Of a stretch of 64,000 nucleotides of DNA, positions 52,067-60,928 are shown one piece after another (within the stretch, counting starts at the first letter, position 1; each line of letters opens with the position of its first letter). The stretch is taken from assembly GCA_965216695.1 (NCBI GenBank), contig OZ244212.1:744001-808000 (forward strand), in the 5' to 3' direction. The DNA is from G965216695 sp965216695. GTDB lineage: Bacteria > Pseudomonadota > Gammaproteobacteria > Pseudomonadales > Azotimanducaceae. The translations under genes were made by a program, and so were the position numbers. The notes below the pieces were generated by a model. The model was not told where the DNA came from, ran no database searches, and worked only from the letters and a program-made list of their open reading frames with translations.

Positions 52067-52072
52067 GCGCCG

Positions 52073-53215
52073 CTACAGTCCGAGCAGGCGTGAGATTGTG
52101 ACTCTCTGTACATCGGACGTGCCGGAGTAGATGAGTCCGCCGAGCGCATCGCGCAGATCCCGCGCGGTGTCGAACTCTTCGAGGTATCCACGTGCACCGA
52201 AGTTCCGCATCGCATCCATACTCGAGTCGGCAAAACACTCGGCGATGTAGAGATTGGCAATCGCGGCGTCCATCGCGGCCGATTCGCCACGGTCCTTAAG
52301 CCAGGCAACCCTATAGAGCAACAACCGTGCGGTCTCCAGGCGGACTTTCATGTCGGCAAGCCGATTAGCCACTGACTGAAACTTTCCGATCGGTTGCCCG
52401 AATTGGTGCCGCTTCTTCGCATATTCCACGCCGCTATCGAGCTGGTATTCCATCGCGCCGATGAAACTCGCGGCAATGAAACTTCGCTCCCATTCCATTG
52501 ATGCCTGAAACATCGTTGCGCCGGCACCTTCGGGTCCAAGGCGATTCGCGTCAGGCACGAAAACGTCGTTCAGCAGGATGTCTCCAAACGGATTGCTTCT
52601 AAGCCCCATCTTCGAGCGCGCAACACGTTGGTAACCCGGCGAGTCGCTTTCGACCAGGAACGCAGAGATACCCCATTGCTTACGCCGAGGATCCGTTGCC
52701 GCGAACACCAGCGCAAGATCGGCGATCGGCGCCAGCCCCACAAACGCCTTATGTCCGTTCAACACATAGCCCCCGTCGACTTTCGTCGCGGTGGTCTCGA
52801 GCGCAAACGCGTCCGATCCGGATTCAGGCTCCGTCATGCCGTGTGCGGCACTCCACTGGCCGCTACAGAGTTTCGGCAGGTAACGGGACTTCTGCGTTTC
52901 CGTACCGTAGGACAAGAGTGGCTCCTGAACACTCCACATCTGACCATTCACGGCCAACGAAAGCCCATTGTCGCGGCAACCGTACCCGAGCGCTTCCAGC
53001 ACAACGATGGCCGTCATCACATCCTGGCCTTGGCCGCCGTACTGTTTTGGCACGCACGCTCCCTGCAGGCCCATCTCAGCACAGGCACGCCAGCCGTCGA
53101 AATCAAACGTTTCGCTGCGATCTCGCTCTGGAAGTCCGCGATTGAGTGTCGTTTGCGCGAAATCAATTACCGCCTTTCGACGCGCGAGCTGTTCTGAACT
53201 CCAGGAGAACTCCAT
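52073..53215 (-). CDS. Acyl-CoA dehydrogenase-like flavoenzyme, probable prolyl-carrier dehydrogenase
   Basis: A 380-residue FAD enzyme from the ATG at 53215: GYGCRDNGLSLAVNGQMWSV, HGMTEPESGSDAFAL, VLNGHKAFVGLAP, and the C-terminal GTSDVQRVTISRLLGL. Its place beside a prolyl ligase and carrier fits the PltE/RedW/AnaB group, which oxidises carrier-bound proline to a pyrroline or, after four-electron removal, pyrrole-2-carboxyl thioester. Which product forms cannot be read from sequence. First gene of the minus-strand pair with the ligase; a TACAAT on the minus strand at 53300-53295 could be its -10. Confidence 0.84.
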   Translation of the reverse strand: MEFSWSSEQLARRKAVIDFAQTTLNRGLPERDRSETFDFDGWRACAEMGLQGACVPKQYGGQGQDVMTAIVVLEALGYGCRDNGLSLAVNGQMWSVQEPLLSYGTETQKSRYLPKLCSGQWSAAHGMTEPESGSDAFALETTATKVDGGYVLNGHKAFVGLAPIADLALVFAATDPRRKQWGISAFLVESDSPGYQRVARSKMGLRSNPFGDILLNDVFVPDANRLGPEGAGATMFQASMEWERSFIAASFIGAMEYQLDSGVEYAKKRHQFGQPIGKFQSVANRLADMKVRLETARLLLYRVAWLKDRGESAAMDAAIANLYIAECFADSSMDAMRNFGARGYLEEFDTARDLRDALGGLIYSGTSDVQRVTISRLLGL

Positions 53216-53444
53216 GTGTAGCCGTTCCTCATTCGAATGCGGGGCACCTGACTCTAACCGATCAGACGGCCCGATCACGCACCGGCCAGGCAAGATTGTA
53301 GCCACATTGTGAATCCTCGACGCGCAGATCGCGCCCGTTGTGCATCTGCACCCAAACTCGTACCTAATTGGACCCTGATGTAGCATGACCCCGAGCGCGA
53401 TTCACGCGTTTTCGGCACATGGTCGGCAACTTGAGGAATTACAG

Positions 53445-54470
53445 ATGGCACTGAACAGACGTTCCCTTCTCGGCCGCGCCTCCGCCTTAGCCGCCAGCGG
53501 AGCCGCGATTCTCAAATCGGGCCGCCTACGTGCAGAATCCGAAGAAGCGGTTCAATCGGTAGACACCTGGCCCGAGATGACGTACGGAACGCTTGGCAAC
53601 ACCGGCTTTAAAGGCAGCCGTCTGGTGTTCGGCTGTGGGGGCGCGCTGGCACAGAATCGGGCGCTGCATCTGCTGGAACCCGCGTTCGAAGCAGGCATCA
53701 ATGTCTTCGACACAGGCTATCGCGGTTACTACAGAGAATCGGAGGTCCGTCTTGCGCCGTTTCTGGCTCAACGCCGCGACGGAATCTTTCTGATTTCCAA
53801 AGCCCGCGGCGCCCCGGAGGATTTCGAACCCAGCGACGAGCTGTCGGTCGAACAGGCGCGCGGCGCAGCCGAGTACTGGTCGTCGGCGTTGGACAGAAGT
53901 TTGCGCGAACTCGAGGTCGACCACGTAGACGCCTACTATCTGATGGCAGCCAACAACGTATCGCTGCTGCAAAGCGACGAACTGGCCACTGCATTTGCCG
54001 AGGCAAAAAAGGCGGGCAAAGTTTCCTACTTCGGTATCAGCACCCACGAGAACGCGCAGGCCGTGTTGAAGGCTGCCGCGGAAACCGGTTACTGCAGTCT
54101 CGCCCAGATTGCGATTACCCCGGCCGGCTGGTACGAATTCAAAACCCGGAGTTTCGTGGACGGAAAGAGTATGGTCGACCTGCGGCCGGTGCTGGACGAC
54201 GCTCGGGCCGCCGGAATCGGCCTGATCGGCATGAAAGCCGGCCGCCACCTCGCAGCAGGCGGAGTTTTCCGGTGGGCAAAGGACGAAGCGTACGATGAAT
54301 ACTACACGCCCGCGCAGATGCGCTCGGGACTGAACGCGTTTCAGCGAAGTTACGCCTATGTACTGGCCAATGGGCTGGATGCCGTCAATGCCGACATGCA
54401 CCTTTGGCAGCACCTGCACCAGAACTTCGTCGCCGCAACTTCCGGACAGATCCACTTTACAACCGCCTGA
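53445..54470 (+). CDS. Tat-exported aldo/keto reductase
   Basis: A 341-residue protein from the ATG at 53445 with GAGGA upstream. The N-terminus NRRSLLGRASALAASGAAIL is a twin-arginine signal. The rest is an aldo/keto reductase TIM barrel: MTYGTLGNTGFKGSRLVFGC, INVFDTGYRGYYRESEVRL (cofactor and Tyr region) and VDHVDAYYLM; the catalytic His context is not obvious. Periplasmic AKR-like proteins with a Tat signal are usual in the environmental Gammaproteobacteria, but the substrate is unknown. It may belong to the following operon (83-bp gap). Confidence 0.8.
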   Translation: MALNRRSLLGRASALAASGAAILKSGRLRAESEEAVQSVDTWPEMTYGTLGNTGFKGSRLVFGCGGALAQNRALHLLEPAFEAGINVFDTGYRGYYRESEVRLAPFLAQRRDGIFLISKARGAPEDFEPSDELSVEQARGAAEYWSSALDRSLRELEVDHVDAYYLMAANNVSLLQSDELATAFAEAKKAGKVSYFGISTHENAQAVLKAAAETGYCSLAQIAITPAGWYEFKTRSFVDGKSMVDLRPVLDDARAAGIGLIGMKAGRHLAAGGVFRWAKDEAYDEYYTPAQMRSGLNAFQRSYAYVLANGLDAVNADMHLWQHLHQNFVAATSGQIHFTTA

Positions 54471-54553
54471 ATCAGGAGGCCGGTTGACGGCGTTTCGCGA
54501 TGTTGTTTTGATTCTTCCGTATCAACCGACAACCCAACCGGGAGCAACGCGTT

Positions 54554-55087
54554 GTGAGCGAAATCGACGACGTGCTGGAAACAGCGCAGCTGCGCAAACG
54601 CGGCCAGGGGTATCATGACTTCGAGGTCGGCGAGACGATTCATCACCATTGGGGCCGAACGATCACGGAAGCCGATGCAATCCAGTTCTGTCACCTGACC
54701 CTCGCCTACAACCCCATGTACTTCAATCGCGAGTACGCAAAATCGATCGGCCATCCCGACATCGTTGTAAACCCACAACTCGTCTTCAACGTCGTGTTGG
54801 GATTGAGCGTCGAAGTATGTTCAGAAAGTCTGGGCGGTCCGTTTCTTGGCGTCTACGATCTGGAATACAAACAAGCCGTTTATCCCGGCGATACGCTTAC
54901 GGCCGTCTCCACCACTGAAGCGATGCGTGAATCGCAATCGAGCGAGGGGCGCGGCGTCATCACCTGGTTCAACGAAGGATTCAATCAGCGCGGCGACAAG
55001 GTCATTCAATATCGGCGGTCGAATCTCGCGATCTGGAAGGGTCAGATCGGCGGGCCAAAGATAAGTAAGGGGACATCTGATGGATAA
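54554..55087 (+). CDS. MaoC-like hydratase 1
   Basis: A 177-residue hot-dog-fold protein from a GTG at 54554. DFEVGETIHHHWGRTITEAD (residues about 19-38) is the MaoC signature, followed by FCHLTLAYNPMYFN and HPDIVVNPQLVFNVVLGLSV. MaoC hydratases add water to 2-enoyl-CoA or mesaconyl-CoA type thioesters. It overlaps the second MaoC gene by 8 bp; the two probably form a heterodimer or a fused-type pair like mesaconyl-CoA hydratases. Confidence 0.85.
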   Translation: MSEIDDVLETAQLRKRGQGYHDFEVGETIHHHWGRTITEADAIQFCHLTLAYNPMYFNREYAKSIGHPDIVVNPQLVFNVVLGLSVEVCSESLGGPFLGVYDLEYKQAVYPGDTLTAVSTTEAMRESQSSEGRGVITWFNEGFNQRGDKVIQYRRSNLAIWKGQIGGPKISKGTSDG

Positions 55088-55568
55088 ATCCACCCTTGCC
55101 CGGCTGACAAGCGAAGATAACTACTTTGAAGACTTTGAGATAGGCCAGACCATTCGCCACGCTCGCGGCAAAACCATGACAGCGCTTGAAAACGTGAACA
55201 TTACCAACATGGTGATGAACACCGCGCAAGGCCACTTCAACGAAGATCAGATGTCTAAGACTCCGGTCGGCAAGATCCTCTGCTACGGCGGGGTCAGCTT
55301 CTCTCTGGTGCTCGGCCTCGCGTCGCAGGACACCGTCGAGAACGCGCTCGCGGAACTCGGCCTGAACAACATCAAATTGACCGCGATGGTGTTTCACGGC
55401 GATACGTTGTATGCGTACTCACGCGTTCTGGACAAACGGGACAGCGATCGGGACGACGCGGGTATTGTGGTTTTCAAACACTGGGGCGTAAATCAGAACC
55501 GTGAGCTGGTAGCCGAGGTCGAGCGCACCGCATTGATCAAACGGCGCAGCCACTGGCTCGATCACTAG
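55080..55568 (+). CDS. MaoC-like hydratase 2
   Basis: A 162-residue MaoC protein: YFEDFEIGQTIRHARGKTMT, then LENVNITNMVMNTAQGHFNED and GKILCYGGVSFSLVLGLAS. It is overlapped by its partner upstream and followed after 12 bp by the CitE-like gene. The combination of tandem MaoC and CitE-like genes recalls mesaconyl-CoA hydratase with malyl/citramalyl-CoA lyase, but the substrate is not certain. Confidence 0.84.
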   Translation: MDKSTLARLTSEDNYFEDFEIGQTIRHARGKTMTALENVNITNMVMNTAQGHFNEDQMSKTPVGKILCYGGVSFSLVLGLASQDTVENALAELGLNNIKLTAMVFHGDTLYAYSRVLDKRDSDRDDAGIVVFKHWGVNQNRELVAEVERTALIKRRSHWLDH

Positions 55569-55580
55569 GAGTACTTGCCG

Positions 55581-56510
55581 ATGACGAAACTGAACGCGCA
55601 TGGTCAGCCAAGACGTCCACGCCGCTGTCAGCTGTCGGTGCCAGGCAGTAACCCGCGAATGATTCAGAAGGCGGTCGACAGCGACGTGGACCACGTATTC
55701 CTGGATCTCGAAGACGCGTGTGCACCGAACCAGAAAGTCAGCGCACGCGACAACATCGTTGACGCCCTCAATGAATTGAACTGGGGTACCACCGTACGCT
55801 GCGTGCGGATCAACGACACCGGCACCCAGTGGTGCCACGATGACGTGATCACCGTTGTCGAGAAAGCCGGTAACAACCTCGACTGCATCATGCTCACAAA
55901 ACCGTACGATGCAGCCGACGTCCTGTTCGTCGACAAGCTGCTCACACAGCTCGAACTGAAACTCGGCCTGAACACAAAGATCGGACTCGAGCTTCTGATC
56001 GAAGAAACGCTGGGACTACAGAACGTGGAATCGATTGCGGCGAGCACGCCGCGACTGGAAGCCATGATCTTCGGTATGGGCGACTACTCGGCCAGCCAGG
56101 GCCTCGATTTCGATGCGATGTTCGGTCCCGACTACAAGTACCCGGGCGACGTATTCCACTACGCGAAGTTTCGGGTGGCTATGGCCGCGCGCGCGCGCGG
56201 CATCGACGCAATCGACGGCCCATTCGGCAATATTCACAACACAGACGCGTATCGGGAATCGTGCCTGCAGGCGCGCGCCCTCGGTATGGTCGGCAAATGG
56301 GCCCTCCACCCGAAGCAGATTCCGCACGCCCAGGAGCTGTTCACCCCAGCCTCAGCGAAAGTAGCCAAGGCCCGCAAAATGACCGACGCCTACCGCGAAG
56401 CCGAGGCCAGGGGTGAAGGTGCGGTAATGATCGACGGCGAATTCGCAGACGCGGCAACGGTCCGGCACTACGCGAACACTCTGGATCTCGCCGAGCTGTA
56501 CGGTATCTAA
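55581..56510 (+). CDS. CitE/malyl-CoA lyase-family protein
   Basis: A 309-residue TIM-barrel enzyme of the HpcH/HpaI-CitE superfamily: RCQLSVPGSNPRMIQKAVDS, HVFLDLEDACAPNQK (Asp and Glu ligands for Mg), and GMGDYSASQGLDFDAMFG. The C-terminal KWALHPKQIPHAQELFTP segment is typical of L-malyl-CoA/beta-methylmalyl-CoA lyases. It cleaves or forms hydroxyacyl-CoA thioesters, so it would act after the MaoC hydratases. ATG at 55581 with AGGAG 9 nt upstream; a TTG two codons earlier is possible. Confidence 0.87.
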   Translation: MTKLNAHGQPRRPRRCQLSVPGSNPRMIQKAVDSDVDHVFLDLEDACAPNQKVSARDNIVDALNELNWGTTVRCVRINDTGTQWCHDDVITVVEKAGNNLDCIMLTKPYDAADVLFVDKLLTQLELKLGLNTKIGLELLIEETLGLQNVESIAASTPRLEAMIFGMGDYSASQGLDFDAMFGPDYKYPGDVFHYAKFRVAMAARARGIDAIDGPFGNIHNTDAYRESCLQARALGMVGKWALHPKQIPHAQELFTPASAKVAKARKMTDAYREAEARGEGAVMIDGEFADAATVRHYANTLDLAELYGI

Positions 56511-56533
56511 CAGGATAGACCGCGGAGGTCGAC

Positions 56534-57832
56534 ATGGACCCAATCAACGCCTGGGATAGATTCGGTGGTATGACGTACGACGACCTTCCCGCAAACGTCG
56601 TGCAGGTTGCCAATCAGTGCGTTCTGGACTGGTTCGGCTGCGCGCTCGCCGGCAGCAACGAACCGGTTGCAGAAATACTCCGCAGCACCTTCGGCCACCG
56701 ACGTGGCCATTGCACGGTAATCGGCACGGATTTGAAGCTCGAAGCGCCAACCGCTGCGTTGCTCAACGGTGCGAGCGGCCACGCGCTGGACTACGACGAC
56801 ACCGGCTCATCGGTCGGGTGCCACGCAACCGCCCCGGTACTACCTGCGGTGCTTGCCGTGGCCGAAGACATAAGCGCCACAGGCCGGGAGCTGCTCACCG
56901 CATTCGTTGTGGGCGTGGAGGTCGAGGGACGCATCAACCACGCGATGGGCCGCGACCACTACGCGCGCGGCTGGCATACCACGGCCACCTACGGAACGTT
57001 CGGCGCCGCGGCGGCTGTCGCGCATCTGCTCAAACTGTCTAAACCGCAGTATCAGGTTGCGATGGGTCTGGCGGCATCACACGCCGGCGGCGTGAAAGCC
57101 AACTTTGGCACGATGACCAAGCCCTATCATCCGGGTCACGCGGCCGAATGCGGCATCAACAGCGCTCGCCTCGCCGCGTCCGGATTCACCGCCAACCCGA
57201 ACGCCGTGCTCGGCAACCAGGGTTTCGTGCAGGCGGCGTCGAATGCCGAGGACGCGTCCGCGCGGCTGGCAGCGGTGGCCGACGAGTGGATGATTCTCGG
57301 TACGCTGTTCAAATACCACGCAGCCTGTCACCTGACGCACTCAGCAATCGAGAGCATTCTTTCGCTACGTTCAACGTTGAACGTCGGCGATCTCTCGGCG
57401 TTGACGATCACCGTGCATCCAGGCCTTCTGGACGTGTGCGGCATTGCGGAACCAAAAACGGGACTGGAAGGCAAGTTCAGCCTGCGCGGCACCGCGTCGC
57501 TCGCATTGAATGGTATCGACACCGCCGACCCGAAAACCTTCGTCGACGCCGTAATCGGGAGCGCGCAGGTGCAGGATGCGATCGAGAAGGTATCGGTGGA
57601 AACGGACGAGACGTTGACGCAGTTTCAGTCCCGGGTCACTTGGGTCGACACCGCTCAGAACGCGCACGACGCGTTCAACGATCTGTCCAAGCCATCGAGC
57701 GACTACGATGGCCAAGGCGCCAGGCTTGCGAACAAGTTCGAGAGCCTGTGCGCGTTTGCGGGCGTGCAACCCGCCGCAGAGCGACCGCGCGTCGACGCTA
57801 TCACCAGCACCCATCGCGTGAACCTGGGGTAA
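56534..57832 (+). CDS. MmgE/PrpD-family protein
   Basis: A 432-residue member of the MmgE/PrpD family (2-methylcitrate dehydratase, iminodisuccinate epimerase, cis-aconitate decarboxylase). Seen are ALDYDDTGSSVGCHATAPVL, GWHTTATYGTFGAAAAVAHL, KPYHPGHAAECGINSARLA and FKYHAACHLTHSAIES. The His and Asp residues of the active site are present. Next to CoA lyase and hydratase genes, it may act on a C5-C7 dicarboxylate or tricarboxylate. It is the last gene of the operon and converges on the TonB receptor. Confidence 0.86.
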   Translation: MDPINAWDRFGGMTYDDLPANVVQVANQCVLDWFGCALAGSNEPVAEILRSTFGHRRGHCTVIGTDLKLEAPTAALLNGASGHALDYDDTGSSVGCHATAPVLPAVLAVAEDISATGRELLTAFVVGVEVEGRINHAMGRDHYARGWHTTATYGTFGAAAAVAHLLKLSKPQYQVAMGLAASHAGGVKANFGTMTKPYHPGHAAECGINSARLAASGFTANPNAVLGNQGFVQAASNAEDASARLAAVADEWMILGTLFKYHAACHLTHSAIESILSLRSTLNVGDLSALTITVHPGLLDVCGIAEPKTGLEGKFSLRGTASLALNGIDTADPKTFVDAVIGSAQVQDAIEKVSVETDETLTQFQSRVTWVDTAQNAHDAFNDLSKPSSDYDGQGARLANKFESLCAFAGVQPAAERPRVDAITSTHRVNLG

Positions 57833-57861
57833 TAGCGACGACGGAAGCGATAGTCCGCAGA

Positions 57862-60855
57862 CTATCTGCCACCAAAGTTTACTGTAGCTTCGAAACCGAC
57901 GAAGCGCTCCGGCAGCACCACCACGCGATGCGGATAGTTGATACCACCGGCGCCGTTAAAGGTTTCCAGATCCGCGCGGCGGACGTTGCGCTGATCGAAC
58001 AGGTTGTCCACGTAGAGCGATGCCGCCCACCGACCGCTCGCGCTCTCGTACGTCGCCCGGACATCGGTCGCGCTGCGCGACGGCACCTGCTCCCACGGCC
58101 GGTCGAACGGCGAATACGAATACTCGCCGGTGATCGACATCGACGCGCGGAAAAGTAACTCGCCATTCGGGAGCGGCTGGCGATACGACCCCCAGATTAC
58201 GCCTTTGTGTTTAGGAATGCCGGTAAGCTGCTGACCCTTCACCGTCAGGCAATAGAGCGCGGCGATCTCCGGGGACAGCGTGCAGGGGTCCTGAGACAGG
58301 TCACCGCCGAAGACTTCAAGTGGGTACCGCGGGTCATTGTCGTTGAACAACGTAAACGCAGTGTCCCACTCGTTGATCGTGTAGCTGTAGTTACCGCCAA
58401 CAGTAACGCGATCGTTCGCGAGCCACTGCACATCCGCTTCGAACCCAAGATTGTGCGCTTCGGGCACGTTCACGGAGATATCGACCGGTCCCCGCTCTAG
58501 TGGCAACCCGACACCATCCGGCGTCTCGAATCGACTCGGTTGGCTCTCCCAGTGGCGTACGAAATCCTGGTAGTCCTGAAAATCGTAGTAGTACGCGGAG
58601 GCCGACACCTGTAGCCGGCCGTCGAGATGCACGCCTTTGTACCCCACCTCGTACGCCAGCACGTGCTCGGTATCGAAGGTCAGTAGCGCGATCTGCGCGG
58701 CAGACCCCACACCAACATCCACGCGGTTGTCGCCGGCGCCAAGCCCAAAACCGCCGGCGCGATAGCCGGAGGTAACCCCCGCATACACCAGCACCTCCTC
58801 CACCGGCTCCCAATTGAAATTTACGCGGAAGGTCCAGTTGCTGTCGGAATACCCGCCGCGGCCGAGCGATCCCCAACTGATCGGAATGCCGCCCAGCCGC
58901 AGCGGTCGGGCGCACGTACGCGCTTCGAGCGGACACACCGGTTCAATCGGGTTGTCTGGATCGCCCGTAAAGGTCGCCGCGCCCATCGCAACGTTCAATG
59001 CAGCCAGCGGGGTAACGCCGGGCGCGAAAAACTGCGCTGCGTCGAATCCTGCAGGTGCCGTAAACGCCAGCAAACCCGGCAGAAAATCCCAATCCGGCGA
59101 CATCAACGGAACTTCGAAATAACCGCCTCGATTCTCCAACGCGTTCCGGCGGTCTTCGGAGTAGCGCACGCCGAGCGTCACGCTCAACGTATCGGACAGG
59201 CGCAGGTCCCCCTGCGTGTAGAACGCAACCGCTTCGTTGCGGATGCGATTGTTTGTGCCGAACAGCGTGCCCACATCATTATCCAGGTTATGTGGCTCGC
59301 CGGGGTCACCGCAGTACACGCCGAACTGCGTTGGTCCTTCGTCCGGCAACGCGCGCCAATCGACGCATTCCGGGAGCGCGAATGGCGTTAGCGATAACGC
59401 ACGAAGCACCCAGTCCTCATCGCCGTCAGGGCCATAGATTGCCGGATTGACCGCATAACCTTTCGCATAGCGGTTTACCATCGAATAGTGCTGCTGCGCA
59501 TTCTCTTCGAAGTAGTAGAGCCCGCTGGTGGCGGTCCAGCGATCACCGGCGCTCCAGAACACCCGCAGCTCGTGCGACCAACTCCGGTCCGTCGCCACCA
59601 CCGTATCGCCAAGGCTAGACAAAGTGCTGGCAGAAAAGTCGTTGTCCCGATCGAAGCTGCCGCTCCCCCACTGATAATTCCCAAGGTAGCGCAGTGCAAT
59701 CCTGTCGCTCGGCGTCCAATCCAATGTGAGCGATGTTGATTGCCGTTCGAACGCGCTGGCCGCAAAGTCGTTGTGTAACACGAGACGATCCGGGTCGTCG
59801 GCGTCATCAATGTCGTAACGCTGAACCCACGGATCGCGATAGTTGGGCGACGGGCTGAACGGATAGCGCGCCACGTCGACGCCCGGCCGGTTGTAGTGTC
59901 CGTACACTCGCTCGCCCGTAACCGGATGCCTGAACGGAAAAGCTCCGGGCCAATCGGCGGCAACGGATCGGAGACCCGCCGCATAGTGATTGGTATCGCG
60001 GGCCACCCGCCATCGCGGATCGCAGTCGTCCACATCGGTAACCACCGTTTCGCTGATGCAGGGCCCTTCGCTTACAACGCCTAATCCGGCATTACCGAAA
60101 CTGCCCGTGCTGCGCGACGACCGATCGCTGAAGCGCATGCGCGCCGAGAATCGGTCATTGGGAACCCAGTCGAGGATCAGCGCAAGGGTCTGATCGTCTC
60201 TGTCGTCTTGATCGTCCGACGGCCCGAAACCTTCAATCTGTCCGTCCGACAGCCGCGTGGTTCTAGTCAATCGAAACGCCCATTGGTCCGACAACGGCCC
60301 ACTCAAGAATCCGTAGGCTTCGCGCGTGCGATGCCGGCCGAACACCACCCGCGCCTGGCCCTCGTAGTGCTCGCGGTTCGGCGCGCGGGTCACGTAGTTC
60401 AACACGCCGCCAATGGAGTTGCGACCATACAACGTACCCTGCGGACCACGCAGCACCTCAATGCGTTCCACGTCGTAGAGTCCCGCTTCGGTGGCCGCCA
60501 CGCCGAAGTTGGGCGAGTAGATACCGTTATAGTAGGTGCCAACGCCGGGATCGTTCCCCAACGCTCTGCCATTGCGACCGACACCCCGGATCTTAAGATC
60601 CCAGTCCTGGCGCGTCGTCGCGGGAATGAAATCCACGAGTTCGTCCGGATTCTGTATGCCCATGCCCTGCAGGAACTCGGCATCGAACGCCGTGATAGAA
60701 ACCGACGTGTCCGACACGGTGGCTTCGGTTCGATTGCCGTACACCACAATCTCTTCGATGCGTTTGTCTATTGCGCTAACGGCTTCAGCACCGAACACCG
60801 CGTGCCCGGCGATCATTGCGATCCACACACGCACCACGTTGATTGATACGCACAT
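57862..60855 (-). CDS. Large TonB-dependent outer membrane receptor
   Basis: A 997-residue outer-membrane receptor: short signal peptide, TonB-box-like EEIVVYGNR, plug domain with VERIEVLRGPQGTLYGRNSI, and a long 22-strand barrel ending EATVNFGGR. The several disulphide-prone loops (PECVDWRALP, CPLEARTCARP) suggest external loops. This IroN/FecA-like class of marine receptors takes up varied hydrophobic or complex substrates; the substrate is unknown. The CadC-like regulator gene lies 73 bp upstream on the same strand. GGGGAGGG lies about 9 nt before the ATG. Confidence 0.88.
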   Translation of the reverse strand: MCVSINVVRVWIAMIAGHAVFGAEAVSAIDKRIEEIVVYGNRTEATVSDTSVSITAFDAEFLQGMGIQNPDELVDFIPATTRQDWDLKIRGVGRNGRALGNDPGVGTYYNGIYSPNFGVAATEAGLYDVERIEVLRGPQGTLYGRNSIGGVLNYVTRAPNREHYEGQARVVFGRHRTREAYGFLSGPLSDQWAFRLTRTTRLSDGQIEGFGPSDDQDDRDDQTLALILDWVPNDRFSARMRFSDRSSRSTGSFGNAGLGVVSEGPCISETVVTDVDDCDPRWRVARDTNHYAAGLRSVAADWPGAFPFRHPVTGERVYGHYNRPGVDVARYPFSPSPNYRDPWVQRYDIDDADDPDRLVLHNDFAASAFERQSTSLTLDWTPSDRIALRYLGNYQWGSGSFDRDNDFSASTLSSLGDTVVATDRSWSHELRVFWSAGDRWTATSGLYYFEENAQQHYSMVNRYAKGYAVNPAIYGPDGDEDWVLRALSLTPFALPECVDWRALPDEGPTQFGVYCGDPGEPHNLDNDVGTLFGTNNRIRNEAVAFYTQGDLRLSDTLSVTLGVRYSEDRRNALENRGGYFEVPLMSPDWDFLPGLLAFTAPAGFDAAQFFAPGVTPLAALNVAMGAATFTGDPDNPIEPVCPLEARTCARPLRLGGIPISWGSLGRGGYSDSNWTFRVNFNWEPVEEVLVYAGVTSGYRAGGFGLGAGDNRVDVGVGSAAQIALLTFDTEHVLAYEVGYKGVHLDGRLQVSASAYYYDFQDYQDFVRHWESQPSRFETPDGVGLPLERGPVDISVNVPEAHNLGFEADVQWLANDRVTVGGNYSYTINEWDTAFTLFNDNDPRYPLEVFGGDLSQDPCTLSPEIAALYCLTVKGQQLTGIPKHKGVIWGSYRQPLPNGELLFRASMSITGEYSYSPFDRPWEQVPSRSATDVRATYESASGRWAASLYVDNLFDQRNVRRADLETFNGAGGINYPHRVVVLPERFVGFEATVNFGGR

Positions 60856-60928
60856 CTAATGCGCCCTCCCCTGTTATCCTTGTCTTTCTCTTTGTTTTCC
60901 TTTTTCCCTCACCCCGCGCCCGTCATCC

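Larger units (their letters stand above)
37450..53215. other. Nonribosomal peptide biosynthetic gene cluster
   Basis: Plus strand: two alpha/beta hydrolases, a HupE/UreJ-type membrane protein, three NRPS genes and a free carrier protein. Minus strand: ornithine cyclodeaminase-like, prolyl-AMP ligase-like and acyl-CoA dehydrogenase-like genes. Together they can plausibly build proline, load it on a carrier, oxidise it to a pyrroline or pyrrole thioester and extend it with two amino acids. No phosphopantetheinyl transferase, classical thioesterase or dedicated exporter is in the window. The right boundary is uncertain. Confidence 0.85.
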
